From positions 124,001 through 188,000 of the forward strand of contig CAVUAF010000018.1 of NCBI GenBank assembly GCA_963739375.1: 64,000 nucleotides of DNA, written 5' to 3'. The translations under genes were made by a program, and so were the position numbers. Origin of the DNA: CAVUAF01 sp963739375. GTDB taxonomy: Bacteria > Acidobacteriota > Terriglobia > Terriglobales > Acidobacteriaceae. Positions 7,330-17,142 of this stretch are shown here, piece after piece. The notes beneath the pieces are model-generated. The model searched no databases, was not told the origin of the DNA, and saw only the letters and a list, made by a program, of their open reading frames with translations. Every line of letters starts with the position of its first letter. The stretch's first letter is position 1.

Positions 7330-9231
7330 GTGAAAGCGATCAGAACGGCAGCGCCCGGTGTGCCCAGCCCCGCAAAAAGTATGCCCGACAAGGCCGACAA
7401 ACCTCCGGCGTCCAAGTCCTCGCGAAAACTGAGGATCATCGACCTGGTGCGTCCGCACTGGAAGGCGCTGGCCATCGCGCTGCTGGCGGTGCTGGGCGAA
7501 GCGCTCACGGACATTCTCGAGCCGTGGCCCATCAAAATTGTCGTCGATAACATTCAGCAGGCGAACAAACTTCCCGGACGGCTGGGCGGGATTATTACCG
7601 GGCTGTTCGGCCAGAACCACTATGCCGTTCTGAACTTCGCTGTCGCCGCGGTCGCGGTCATTGCGATTGTCGGCGCCGTCAGCGCCTACTTCGAGAAATA
7701 CCTGACCACGAGCGTCAGTCAATGGGTGGGGCACGACCTGCGCCGGACCCTGTACCACCACATTCATCGCTTGTCGCTGGCCGAACACGATGAATCGCGG
7801 ACCGGCGACCTGATCACGCGGATCACCAGTGACATCGAAGTCGTCCAGGACTTCATCAACTCCGCCCTGCTCGGCATTCTGGTCAACGTGATGACGCTGG
7901 TCGGCATGATCGGGGTCATGTTTTATCTCAACTGGCGCTTCACCTTCATTGCCCTCTCCGTCTCGCCCGTGCTCTTTCTGGTGGTCTATTACTACACGCG
8001 GCGCATCAAGAGAGCCTCGCGTGCGGTCCGAAAAAAAGAAAGCGAACTACTCTCCTTGGTGGAGGAGGTGCTGACCTCCATCCGCGTGGTCAAGGCATTT
8101 GCCCGGGAAGAGTACGAGCAGAAGCGATTCGAATCGGAAAGTCTGGAAAACGTGGAGGCAGGACTCCAGGCCCGCAGCGTCAAAGCCCGGCTGGCGCCGG
8201 TGGTGGAAGTCATCGTGGCCATCGGGACCTGTTTGGTCTTGTGGTACGGAGCACGGCTTGCACTGGCCAACCAGCTCACCACCGGCACGCTGATCGTATT
8301 CCTGTTGTATCTGGGGAAAATGTACAAGCCGATGCGGGATCTCTCGAAAATGACCGACGTGGTATCCAAGGCGATGGTCGGTTACGAGCGCATTCAGGAA
8401 GTCCTGGAGATTGAAAGCCGGGTGCAGGACAAGCCGGGCGCACGCGGGGCCCCCAAGCTCAAAGGTCAAATCGAATTCGCCCAGGTCAGCTTCAACTATG
8501 GAGGCGACCAGGAGAAGCAGGTACTCAAAGACATTAGCTTCAAGATCGAAGCCGGACAGGTGGCGGCGTTTGTGGGTCCTTCGGGTACGGGGAAGACCAC
8601 CCTGGTGAGCTTGATTCCGCGCTTCTACGATCCCGTTTCCGGACATATCGGAATTGATGGCACGGACATTCGCCGCTATCGGCTGAAGTCGCTGCGCGAT
8701 CAGATCAGTTTCGTCCTGCAGGACACTCTCCTCTTCCGCGCCACGATTTGGGAAAACATTGCCTATGGCAAACCCGGCGCCCCGCCCAAAGAAATCAAGC
8801 GCGCCGCTGCCCTGGCCAATGCGCAGGAATTCATCGAGGACATGCCCGACGGCTACGACACCATGGTGGGCGAGCGCGGCGTCACGCTCTCGGGCGGTCA
8901 ACGCCAGCGGATTGCCATCGCCCGGGCGGTCATTCGCGATACCCCGATCCTGATTCTTGACGAGCCGACCGTGGGTCTGGATGCCGCCTCCGAACGGTCC
9001 GTCATCGAGGCCCTGGACAAACTGATGAAGGGTAGAACGTCCGTCGTCATCGCGCATCACCTCGACACCATCCGCCACGCGGACGTTATCTTCGTGATCA
9101 AAGATTGCGAGTTGGTGGAACAAGGCACGCATGAGGCGCTGTTGGCGAATAACGGAGTGTATGCAGAATTGCACAGAATCCAGACTCCCGAGGGGGCTAA
9201 GCTGGCCACAGGTCAACTGGTCGCCGGTTGA
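7330..9231 (+). CDS. ABC transporter, fused permease and ATPase (MsbA/multidrug type)
   Basis: A 633-residue half-transporter: an N-terminal membrane domain with about six helices (residues 30-340) and a nucleotide-binding domain with Walker A GPSGTGKTTL (about 415), signature LSGGQRQRIA (about 520), Walker B ILILDEPTVGLD (about 540) and H-loop IAHHLDT. As a homodimer in the inner membrane it would export lipids, polysaccharide precursors or drugs. The GTG at 7330 gives the longest form; an ATG at 7381 is an alternative, and neither has a clear ribosome site. It heads a run of same-strand genes to 12995 that includes lipid- and phosphate-active proteins, which favours a lipid or envelope substrate. 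Confidence 0.88.
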   Translation: MKAIRTAAPGVPSPAKSMPDKADKPPASKSSRKLRIIDLVRPHWKALAIALLAVLGEALTDILEPWPIKIVVDNIQQANKLPGRLGGIITGLFGQNHYAVLNFAVAAVAVIAIVGAVSAYFEKYLTTSVSQWVGHDLRRTLYHHIHRLSLAEHDESRTGDLITRITSDIEVVQDFINSALLGILVNVMTLVGMIGVMFYLNWRFTFIALSVSPVLFLVVYYYTRRIKRASRAVRKKESELLSLVEEVLTSIRVVKAFAREEYEQKRFESESLENVEAGLQARSVKARLAPVVEVIVAIGTCLVLWYGARLALANQLTTGTLIVFLLYLGKMYKPMRDLSKMTDVVSKAMVGYERIQEVLEIESRVQDKPGARGAPKLKGQIEFAQVSFNYGGDQEKQVLKDISFKIEAGQVAAFVGPSGTGKTTLVSLIPRFYDPVSGHIGIDGTDIRRYRLKSLRDQISFVLQDTLLFRATIWENIAYGKPGAPPKEIKRAAALANAQEFIEDMPDGYDTMVGERGVTLSGGQRQRIAIARAVIRDTPILILDEPTVGLDAASERSVIEALDKLMKGRTSVVIAHHLDTIRHADVIFVIKDCELVEQGTHEALLANNGVYAELHRIQTPEGAKLATGQLVAG

Positions 9232-9264
9232 CGTTTGTTTTCCATAGGGAAGAGGCAAAAGACA

Positions 9265-10242
9265 ATGCAACCAACGAATGCCAGGCGGTACTTCACAGCG
9301 ATGCTGATGTTGGTGGCGCTTTCGGCGTCATTAACTGCGCAGAAGAAAGATAAAAACAAAGAGAACGCGAATGCCGCCAGTGCCGCCAACCTGCCGGCGG
9401 TGATCTGGCGCGATCCGGGCGATGTTGCCTCCTTGAATCTGCTCTATGGCGCGGGGGGACAAGCGCATGCGCCGGACGCGAACGGCAAATTCACCTTCGT
9501 CAAGGAAGACGCGGAAGCAACCAGTCCGAAGTTCGATATCACCGACGAGCAGGGTGTCGAGTGGAAGGTGAAGCTGGGCCAGGAACCCCAGTCGGAAACC
9601 GCGGCGACACGCTTTTTGTGGGCTGCCGGCTATTTCGTTGATGAAGACTATTATCTGGCGGAGTTCAAAGTGGCGGGGATGCCGAAGTTGCACCGTGGCA
9701 GTAATTTTGTTTCCGCCGACGGCACGGTCCACAAAGCGCGCCTGGAACGCAAGTCGAAAGAGGAGAAGAAGCTCGGCAATTGGGGCTGGTTCGCCAATCC
9801 TTTCCTCAACCAGCAGGAATTGAACGGCTTGCGCGTGATGATGTCCTTGCTGAACAACTGGGACTTAAAAGAAGTAAACAACTCGATCTACGAAGTGAAC
9901 GGGGAACGCAGGTACCTGGTGAGCGACGCGGGAGCGACATTGGGAAATACGGGCAATGTGATGACGCGCTCGAAGAGCGACCCCAAGGGCTATGCTAACT
10001 CGAAATTTATCGGGAAAGCCGAGCCCGACTTTGTAGATTTCGTGCTGCACGGCCAGGCCGATTTTGAAAAGGTCACCACCCACATCCCGCGCGCCGATGT
10101 CAAATGGCTGGCGCAGCGGCTCGCGCAGCTTTCCGAAGAACAGATCCGCGACGGCTTCCGCGCCGGAGGCTATACGCCCGAAGAAGTCACGGTGTACACG
10201 CAGGCCGTGCAGAAGAGAATCGCGGAACTTGGCGCGCTGTGA
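9265..10242 (+). CDS. Secreted protein with kinase-like motifs, function unknown
   Basis: A 325-residue protein with a signal peptide (MQPTNARRYFTAMLMLVALSASLTAQ). Four elements occur in the order seen in atypical kinases (HipA, Fam20 or PI-kinase-like): WKVKLG (possible ATP-binding Lys) near residue 95, SETAATRFLWAAGY (possible helix-C Glu), NNWDLKEVNN (possible catalytic loop with Asp and Asn) near 200, and YLVSDAGATLG (possible metal-binding Asp-Gly). The C-terminus is helical (LSEEQIRDGFRAGGYTPEEV). The ATG at 9265 was chosen for the signal peptide and the upstream GGGAAGAGG. It lies 33 bases after the ABC exporter gene. The kinase reading is inference. Confidence 0.6.
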   Translation: MQPTNARRYFTAMLMLVALSASLTAQKKDKNKENANAASAANLPAVIWRDPGDVASLNLLYGAGGQAHAPDANGKFTFVKEDAEATSPKFDITDEQGVEWKVKLGQEPQSETAATRFLWAAGYFVDEDYYLAEFKVAGMPKLHRGSNFVSADGTVHKARLERKSKEEKKLGNWGWFANPFLNQQELNGLRVMMSLLNNWDLKEVNNSIYEVNGERRYLVSDAGATLGNTGNVMTRSKSDPKGYANSKFIGKAEPDFVDFVLHGQADFEKVTTHIPRADVKWLAQRLAQLSEEQIRDGFRAGGYTPEEVTVYTQAVQKRIAELGAL

Positions 10243-10336
10243 TCGCGGCTCGTGGGAAGTATCCCTGCCCAGCAGGCGGATGCGAGGCGCGAAGCCGAGA
10301 GGTGCCTGACCAGGTCAAGGCCGGGGAGATGCGATT

Positions 10337-11476
10337 GTGAAACTGATCATTGAGCCCGCCGACGGAGTGGGGCCGCTGCTGGCCGCCATCAAGAGCGCGA
10401 AGCAAAGCGTGGAGATTGCCATCTTCCGCTTCGACCGCAAAGACCTGGAGACGGAACTGAAGGCGGCAGCGGACCGGGGCGTCAAGGTGACCGCCTTGAT
10501 CGCCTTTGCCAACCGCGGCGGCGAACAAGGCCTGCGCAAGCTGGAACTGCGCTGCCTCGCCGCCGGAATCATTGTGGCTCGCACGTCCGACGACCTGATC
10601 CGTTATCACGGCAAGTACATCCTGATCGATCGCCGTGTCCTGTGCATGCTGTCGTTCAATTTCACGCATCTGGATATCGACCACAGCCGTGGCTTCGGCA
10701 TGGTGACCACCCACGGCGACTGGGTGCGCGAAGCGGCCAGACTGTTCCGCGCCGACTGCACCCGGACGAAGTACGCGCCCAAGACCGAGACGTTTGTCGT
10801 CAGCCCGGCGAACTCCCGGAAGGTACTGGACGCGTTCCTGCGACGGGCGAAGAAGCAGTTGCTGGTCTACGACCCCAAGATCTCGGACAAGGAAATGCTG
10901 CGCACCCTCCAGGAGCGGGCGAAAGCGGGCGTCGAAATCAAGGTCATCGGCTCGGTGGCGGGGAGTGCCCCGTTCGAAGTGCAAAAGCTGGGGGGAACAC
11001 GGCTACACACGCGCACGATCATCCGCGACCGGCGCCGGGCCTTTGTCGGCAGTCAGAGTCTCCGCACGGCGGAACTGGACGCGCGCCGCGAAGTCGGCCT
11101 CATTATTCAGGATGCGAAGGCCGTGAAACAGCTGATCGACACCTTTGAAGCAGACTGGATCTCGACGAAGGCAAAGAAGGAGACGGAAGCTTCCACGGAC
11201 AAGCCAGCCGCAGTCTCCGAAAAGGAAGCCGAGAAGGCGGTTCAGGTCCTCACCAAGGAACTGGATCCACTCGCCGTCAGTGTGAAGAAGGCGGTGAGAA
11301 TAGCGGTGGCCAAGGCCGGTGACGACGTGCTCCACGACAAGGGCGTCAAGGACACCATGAAGAAGGTGGTCAAGCGGGCGGTGAAGGAAGCCGTCAAGGA
11401 AGCGGTCCAGGACGCCCAAGACGCCCAAGACGTCAAAGAAGCCAAAGAAGCCAAGGAAGCCAAAACCGAACCCTAG
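10337..11476 (+). CDS. Phospholipase-D-like protein with a charged C-terminal tail
   Basis: A 379-residue protein of the PLD superfamily, which includes cardiolipin synthases, phospholipases and nucleases. The first HKD motif is intact (HGKYILID, near residue 90). The second reads HTRTIIRD near 222, with Arg instead of Lys. The last 120 residues are not part of the family core: they are rich in Lys, Ala, Glu and Val and end in repeats of KEA. No signal peptide is visible. The GTG start has GGGGAG 8 bases upstream. Neighbours suggest a role in membrane or envelope lipids, but nuclease activity cannot be excluded. Confidence 0.75.
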   Translation: MKLIIEPADGVGPLLAAIKSAKQSVEIAIFRFDRKDLETELKAAADRGVKVTALIAFANRGGEQGLRKLELRCLAAGIIVARTSDDLIRYHGKYILIDRRVLCMLSFNFTHLDIDHSRGFGMVTTHGDWVREAARLFRADCTRTKYAPKTETFVVSPANSRKVLDAFLRRAKKQLLVYDPKISDKEMLRTLQERAKAGVEIKVIGSVAGSAPFEVQKLGGTRLHTRTIIRDRRRAFVGSQSLRTAELDARREVGLIIQDAKAVKQLIDTFEADWISTKAKKETEASTDKPAAVSEKEAEKAVQVLTKELDPLAVSVKKAVRIAVAKAGDDVLHDKGVKDTMKKVVKRAVKEAVKEAVQDAQDAQDVKEAKEAKEAKTEP

Positions 11477-11513
11477 TTCACTGAGCGGTGATCCCACCGC
11501 CGAGGAGAGTCGA

Positions 11514-12119
11514 ATGAGAGCGAAGAGACGGGTCCCGTACCGGGGGGTTGCCCTGCTGGCAGCACTCTTTCTCGCCGCCGCCGGGGTGCTCGCGGCCCAA
11601 GGTCCCGCTCCAAAAACGGGACGGAAAGACGACGCGGCGGGCTTCAAGGAGTTTTCTGACCGCGTGCAGGATTACGTCAAGCTGCAAAAGACGGTCGAGT
11701 CGAGCCTCCCCACGCTGAAGTCCACGGATCTGCCGGAAATGATCGTGGCGCACCAACAGGCGCTGGCCAGAAAGATCCGTGAGGCGCGGCCCAACGCCAA
11801 GGTGGGCGACATCTTTACGGAAGCGGCGCGCGGCGCATTTCGGCACGTGATCCGCAGTTCGTTTGCGGGCCCGCAAGCCGACAAGACGCGGGCCGCCATG
11901 CAGCAAGGCATGCCACTCGCGGACATGCATCTGGAAGTGAACGGGATCTATCCCGACAAGGCCCCCTACACCACCCTCCCTCCCACGGTGTTGGCGAAGC
12001 TACCGCAACTACCGAAGGAGGCGGCGTATCGCGTGGTGCAGCGCGATCTGATACTGATGGACGTGAAATCAAGTATGGTGGTCGACATCGTTCACGAAAT
12101 ACTTCCTCCGCAACGTTAA
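11514..12119 (+). CDS. Exported protein of unknown function
   Basis: A 201-residue protein with an N-terminal signal segment (YRGVALLAALFLAAAGVLAAQ) and a helical body (FKEFSDRVQDYVKLQKTVESSLP). A second region contains GMPLADMHLEVNGIYPDKAPYTTLPPTVLAKLPQLP, and the C-terminus reads LILMDVKSSMVVDIVHEILP. I recognise no named domain. GAGGAG lies shortly before the ATG. It sits between the PLD-like gene (37 bases upstream) and the phosphoesterase gene (15 bases downstream), so it is probably part of the same operon and acts in the periplasm. Confidence 0.7.
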   Translation: MRAKRRVPYRGVALLAALFLAAAGVLAAQGPAPKTGRKDDAAGFKEFSDRVQDYVKLQKTVESSLPTLKSTDLPEMIVAHQQALARKIREARPNAKVGDIFTEAARGAFRHVIRSSFAGPQADKTRAAMQQGMPLADMHLEVNGIYPDKAPYTTLPPTVLAKLPQLPKEAAYRVVQRDLILMDVKSSMVVDIVHEILPPQR

Positions 12120-12134
12120 GGATTGGACAGGACT

Positions 12135-12995
12135 ATGCGACGCCGCAATCTTCTCCCGCTGTTTCTTCTCGGCGTTCTCACCGCTTTCATGCCTGCCATG
12201 GCAGCGGACGAGTTCGCGTTTCCCCTCAAACCTAATTCCGTCCGTTTCGCAGCGATTGGAGACATGGGTACGGGCGAGCCGCCCCAGTACGAGACAGCGC
12301 AACAAATGCTCAAGGCGCGCCAGGCCTTCCCCTTCGAGTTTGTGATCATGCTGGGCGACAACATTTACGGCGGCAGCGCACCCGCCGATTTTGAGAAGAA
12401 GTTCGATGTGCCCTACAAGCCGCTGCTTGACGCCGGCGTAAAGTTCTACGCGTCGCTGGGGAACCACGACAATACCAATGAGCGCTTCTACAAACCCTTC
12501 AGCATGGGTGGCGAGGGCTATTACACATACAAGAAGGGCAATGTGCGCTTCTTCGTCTTGAACAGCAATAATATGGACCCGAAACAGTCCGCGTGGCTGG
12601 AGACGCAGCTAAAAGATGCCGGCAATGGCGACTGGAAGATCTGCTACTTCCATCATCCCCTCTATTCGTCGGCGAAATTTCATGGTTCGGCCCTCGATTT
12701 GCGGCAATTGCTGGAGCCGCTGTTCATCAAGTACGGCGTGGACGCCGTGTTCGCCGGCCACGACCACGTGTACGAGCGGGTCCATCCCCAGCATGGAATC
12801 TACTATTTCACGGAAGGGGCTTCGGGAGAGTTGCGTCCCGGCAACCTCGCCCGTGCCGCAATCACCGACAAGGGATTTGATACCGACCGCTCATTCATGC
12901 TGATCGAAATCGCAGGCGAGGAGATGTATTTTCAGACCATCTCGCGCACCGGCGTCACCGTCGACTCCGGAGTGATTCACCGAACCATTCGGTGA
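12135..12995 (+). CDS. Secreted calcineurin-like metallophosphoesterase
   Basis: A 286-residue exported enzyme (signal MRRRNLLPLFLLGVLTAF...). All metal-binding motifs of the family are present in order: GDMG (about 41), GDNIY (about 73), GNHDN (about 109), HHPLY (about 172) and GHDHVYER (about 207). The GHDHVYER ending and GxNIY resemble purple-acid-phosphatase-like members. It would hydrolyse phosphate esters in the periplasm. The ATG at 12135 is preferred to a TTG four codons earlier because AGG lies just upstream and the signal peptide then fits. It is the last gene of the run that begins at 7330. Confidence 0.87.
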   Translation: MRRRNLLPLFLLGVLTAFMPAMAADEFAFPLKPNSVRFAAIGDMGTGEPPQYETAQQMLKARQAFPFEFVIMLGDNIYGGSAPADFEKKFDVPYKPLLDAGVKFYASLGNHDNTNERFYKPFSMGGEGYYTYKKGNVRFFVLNSNNMDPKQSAWLETQLKDAGNGDWKICYFHHPLYSSAKFHGSALDLRQLLEPLFIKYGVDAVFAGHDHVYERVHPQHGIYYFTEGASGELRPGNLARAAITDKGFDTDRSFMLIEIAGEEMYFQTISRTGVTVDSGVIHRTIR

Positions 12996-13124
12996 GGTGC
13001 ACAGGCAGCTCCGCCCGAACGTCTCCAGCGCGCAAAGGCCTTCCGCTAGCCGGTCGCAAATCTGTTATGAAGCCCACTCTTGGCCGTCTGCCCTTGGGGC
13101 AGGCGCAGCTTGTACAAAACGTTG

Positions 13125-14986
13125 CTAATCAACCGGCCGATTGCTGAGCAAGTAATTGCCGCCGCTGTGCGCGACGAGGTGCAGGTGGGCGCGGCCGACG
13201 AGTTGTTCCAAGTGCGGCACCTCGCTGCCATAAGCCAGCAGGTAATACCGCGCGGGAGCGGTCCAGAGCGCCACCAAGCGCGCATCGTCAATGAATACGT
13301 CCGGAGCGCCCGGCGCGTAGGAACCGTACTCGAGATTATTGACGCGTCCGTTCAGCAGCAGCGCGTTGCGTCCGCTATAAAAAAACACCGACGAAAACGC
13401 GTAGTAGGCATTCGCTTCAATCAGGCGCCCGGGAGGCGCACGCAGCAGACTCTGCGCCAAGGCGTAAGAACCGAGATAAGGATCGAACCGGACCAGCGCC
13501 AGCCGGGCGGCCTGGAAGAAGATGATCATGCCGGCGGCGATGACCAGAACCGAGTTGCGAATGTTGTTTCTCCATAGCGCCAGCCCCAGGGTCCCGACGG
13601 CGAAGGCGAGCGCCGCCACCGCCAGCGGAAGCTTGAGATAAGCGAAGGCCGGCAGGGTCAAATCACTCAGGTGCCCCATGGACAAGGTGTACATCTCGGG
13701 GTGCTGCGTCAGCGCCCGCGAGATGTCGCCACTGGCGGGTTGTCGCCAGACCAGCAGCAGCAAGCCTGAGACCACGCAACCAAGCACAGCCAGAATGACG
13801 AGCAGCAGGCGCGCGGCGATCGCCGGCCAACGCCGGTCATGCGTGAGGCTTGCGCCAATCAGCAAAGCGAGGGCGGGATAGATGGGCAGCGAGTAATACT
13901 CCTGGGTGGTCGAGAAAGTAAAGAACACCATGACCACGGCGATCCAGCACAGGGCCATCAGTTGCGTCCTGCCGGCACGGCTATCCGCCCGATAGCTGAG
14001 CCGGAAGGCGGCCGGCAGATAGACCGACCAGGGGAAAATCCAGACCAGATTCAGCAGCCAGAACCACAACCTGGGCACGGTGTTGTAATCGCGCGGATGG
14101 CGCAGGTTCAGGAAGCGCAGCAGATGTTCATTGAAGAAGTAGAACCAGAAAAAACCGCGATACTGGCCCGGTCCGCTGTGCAGAGAGCAGACAAAATAAG
14201 GAGGATTGCGCAGCGTGGCCAGTACGTGCCAGGGCGCGGCAATCGCCAGCGCCACGACGACCACCCATCCCACCCGCAGGCGCCGCCAGGCGGCCCACGT
14301 GAAAAGCTGGCGCGTTGCCGCCATATACGCCAGGCCCGCCGCGACGGGGAAGAAAACGGCAATCAAACCCTTGAGCAGCAGACCCGCGCCCAGGCAAACC
14401 GCTAACACCAGCCACCACACAGACGCCGGCGGTTCCTCCGGATCAAGCAGGCGCAGCCAGGCCCAAATGGCGCCGGTAATGGCTAACGTCAGGGTGGCGT
14501 CGGGGATCAGTATCCTGGTGAACAGGAAGAGTCCCACCGAGGTCGCGAGCGCCAGTCCGGCATACAGCGCGGCGTCCTCGTCCAAGGCCCAGCGCGCGAA
14601 GCGATACACAACCCAGCACAGCAGCACGACCGCCAGCGCGAGCGGCAGGCGAGCCGCCCAATCGTGGACGCCAAAGACGGCGTACGAAGCCGCCATCATC
14701 CAGTAAATGAGGGGCGATTTTTCCAGGTACGCGACGCCGTCGAGCCGTGCCGTGACCCAATCGCCCGAGGTGAGCATATTGCGGGCAATCTGCGCCTGCA
14801 CGGCATCGACATCGTCCATCAGGCGGGGCGGGCTCAGAGTGCTGACGATGAAGACGAGCGAAGCCGCAAGTACGACAAGCCAACCTCGTCGAGGATTTCG
14901 CCGAACTGCTCCGCCGGAGCGGCTTCCTCCTGCGCCAGCTCGATGTTCCAGCGCTTCATCCAGACGGTGAGCGTCAGCAAGCCCCA
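13125..14986 (-). CDS. GT39/ArnT-like membrane glycosyltransferase
   Basis: A polytopic membrane protein of about 620 residues with the GT-C hallmark near its N-terminus: DDVDAVQAQIARNML, then TARLDGVAYLEKSPLIYW, the acidic loop and Lys/Pro motif of ArnT-like enzymes that use polyprenyl-phosphate sugars. About ten hydrophobic helices follow, then a periplasmic domain. It would add a sugar to lipid A, protein or polysaccharide outside the inner membrane. The start is uncertain: the ATG at 14986 lies 153 bases inside the upstream asparagine synthase gene, and no ATG, GTG or TTG in frame is found nearer the first helix. The two genes overlap and are surely co-expressed. Confidence 0.8.
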
Positions 14987-16792
14987 TAGGTGGTAGCCGA
15001 GATTGGCTTTCCTCTCCAGGTGTTGGCGAATCAATGCCTGCACGGCCGGCCAGCGGAACAATCCGGCGCTCTCGACGGTCTCCTGCGACAGCGTTTCCAG
15101 CAAGAAGGGCCGCAGCACACCACGCAGCCAATCATGCACCGGGATATCGAAGCCGATTTTCGGTCCCCGCAGCACGGCGGCCGGCAAGCGATGCTGCATG
15201 AGGCGGCGCAGCACGTACTTCGATTGGGAACCCCGCAGCTTGAAATCCTCCGGCAAGCGCGCGGCAAATTCTACAATGCGGCGGTCCAGAAAGGGGGGCC
15301 GAACCTCCAGGGAGTGGGCCATGCTCATGCGGTCCACCTTGTAGAGGATGTCGTCGGGCAAATAACAGGCTTGATCAAAATCGAGGAAGCGCTGGCAGCC
15401 GGTGCCGGCGGGCACTCTGGCCAGCAGCTCAGCCCAGGGCAGACAATTCGCATACACGAACAGGGGCAGCTTCTCATCTTGCGAGAAGGTCCCATTCCAA
15501 AACAGATGGGCGGCTTCCGGCGAGAGCAATGAGCCTTGCAAGAAGCGCTTCAGCATGTATTCGAAGCTGATCTTGTCATCCGAGACCGGGAGGCGCAGCG
15601 CGCAGGCGAGCGCGGCGCGGCGGAGCGGCGCCGGCACTTTGCGCGCCCAGGCCGCATAGCGGTCGGCGCGGTACGTGAGATAGCCGGCAAACAGCTCGTC
15701 GGCGCCCTCGCCGGTAAGGACCACGGTGGCATGCGGCCGCGTCATTTGCGCCAGAAACCAGGCGGGCACGGCGCCGGCATCAGCGCTGGGCTCGTCGGAG
15801 TAGTAGGCGATCTGCTCAATCGCGCCCACCAGATCGGCACCGGGGTTCAGGTCGAAATCGACGTGGCGCGTGCCATAGCGGTCCGCCAGCAGGCGGATGT
15901 TCCGGCTCTCATCGAACGTCCGGCCGCGGAAGGTGACCGAAAACGTCTGCAGCTGCGCGCCCGCAACCGGCGCGGCATAGTGAAGAATGGTGGCGGAGTC
16001 GAGGCCCCCACTCAGCCACAACGCCACCGGGACATCGGAGGCCAATTGCTCTTTGACCGACTGCGCCAGCAACCCATCCAGTTCTTCGCAAGCTTGCGCG
16101 ATGGTGCGCGGGGGCGGCGCGGCCGCCAATGGCGGCACATAACGCTCTACCTGGCAACCACCCGCATGCCATTGCAGCATCTCCCCCGGCATCAGCTTCA
16201 CGATGCCCTCGACCAGGGTCTGTGGGCCGGGGACATAATTCAGCGACAGGAAGCAGTCGAGAGCGGGGAGGCATAGGTTGCGGCGCACCCCCGGATGCGC
16301 AAACAGGCACTTCAGCTCGGAACCAAAGTAGATGTCGCCGTCCTGCTCGCAGTAATAGAGCGGCTTGATGCCCATCGGGTCGCGGGCGAGGACGAGGCGC
16401 CGCTCGGATTGCACCCAGATGGCGAGCGCAAACATCCCCCGCAGCCTGCGGAAGCATTCCGTGTCCCAGCGGCGAAACGCCTGCAGCAGTACTTCGGTGT
16501 CGCAGTGCGTCTGGAATCGGAAGCCCTCGTTTTCCAGCTCGCCGCGAATTTCCCGGTGGTTGTAAATCTCGCCGTTAAAAACCAAGACCACGTCGCGGTC
16601 CGGACTGAATAACGGCTGGTCACCGCCATGGAGGTCGAGGATACGCAGCCGGGTAGCGCCCAACGAAATGTGGGGGGAAGAAAACGAAGCCTCGTGATCA
16701 GGACCGCGGTGGGCAATGGCGGCCAGGGACGCGGGCAGGACGCCCTCGGGAAGCCGCTTCGACATGTGGGTATAACCGGTGATGCCACACAC
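14834..16792 (-). CDS. asnB: Asparagine synthase (glutamine-hydrolysing) / amidotransferase
   Basis: A 652-residue enzyme with an N-terminal class II glutaminase domain and a C-terminal ATP-dependent synthetase domain. The GTG at 16792 was chosen because it puts the catalytic Cys directly at position 2 (VCGITGY) and has AGAGGA 7 bases upstream. RLRILDLHGGDQPL, FNGEIYNHREIR and the ATP pyrophosphate loop LWLSGGLDSATI (about 259) are intact. It could make asparagine, but AsnB-like enzymes of this length are also common in polysaccharide clusters where they amidate sugars or proteins; the overlapping glycosyltransferase gene favours that reading. Confidence 0.88.
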   Translation of the reverse strand: MCGITGYTHMSKRLPEGVLPASLAAIAHRGPDHEASFSSPHISLGATRLRILDLHGGDQPLFSPDRDVVLVFNGEIYNHREIRGELENEGFRFQTHCDTEVLLQAFRRWDTECFRRLRGMFALAIWVQSERRLVLARDPMGIKPLYYCEQDGDIYFGSELKCLFAHPGVRRNLCLPALDCFLSLNYVPGPQTLVEGIVKLMPGEMLQWHAGGCQVERYVPPLAAAPPPRTIAQACEELDGLLAQSVKEQLASDVPVALWLSGGLDSATILHYAAPVAGAQLQTFSVTFRGRTFDESRNIRLLADRYGTRHVDFDLNPGADLVGAIEQIAYYSDEPSADAGAVPAWFLAQMTRPHATVVLTGEGADELFAGYLTYRADRYAAWARKVPAPLRRAALACALRLPVSDDKISFEYMLKRFLQGSLLSPEAAHLFWNGTFSQDEKLPLFVYANCLPWAELLARVPAGTGCQRFLDFDQACYLPDDILYKVDRMSMAHSLEVRPPFLDRRIVEFAARLPEDFKLRGSQSKYVLRRLMQHRLPAAVLRGPKIGFDIPVHDWLRGVLRPFLLETLSQETVESAGLFRWPAVQALIRQHLERKANLGYHLWGLLTLTVWMKRWNIELAQEEAAPAEQFGEILDEVGLSYLRLRSSSSSAL

Positions 16793-16896
16793 GTTAGATT
16801 CCTCTACTTTGCCCAACGGGCCTGGCGCGCTGAAAAAATGAGAACACGGGTCATTAGCTCTTGTTTTTCGTCAGAAGGCCGCCGGAAAGTGCTGCG

Positions 16897-17142
16897 CTAG
16901 CAAAGGCGGGAACAATTCACTTCGTACAGAAGAGAGTCGGACGCCGAGCCCTCCGGCACGGCTGCTGCGGTCGGCATCCAAGCCGCAATCGGGAGAATCG
17001 GCTGTACCGCCGCCGTCAGCATGGGGACGATGTGGACCTTCGCTGAGCCAGTCGAGTCCGGCAGGTCGACTTCGGGCGAAATCAACATCCCGGCGACTGC
17101 CAGGAGTGTGATCAGGCCGGCGGCTTTGATCGTCATCCGCAT
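16897..17142 (-). CDS. Possible small exported protein
   Basis: An 81-residue frame beginning MRMTIKAAGLITLLAVAGMLISPEV, a plausible signal or membrane segment, followed by an Ala/Pro/Met-rich tail ending in two Cys residues. There is no clear ribosome binding site and no recognised family. It is the only plausible gene in the stretch 16793-17473, where otherwise I see nothing. Confidence 0.25.
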   Translation of the reverse strand: MRMTIKAAGLITLLAVAGMLISPEVDLPDSTGSAKVHIVPMLTAAVQPILPIAAWMPTAAAVPEGSASDSLLYEVNCSRLC

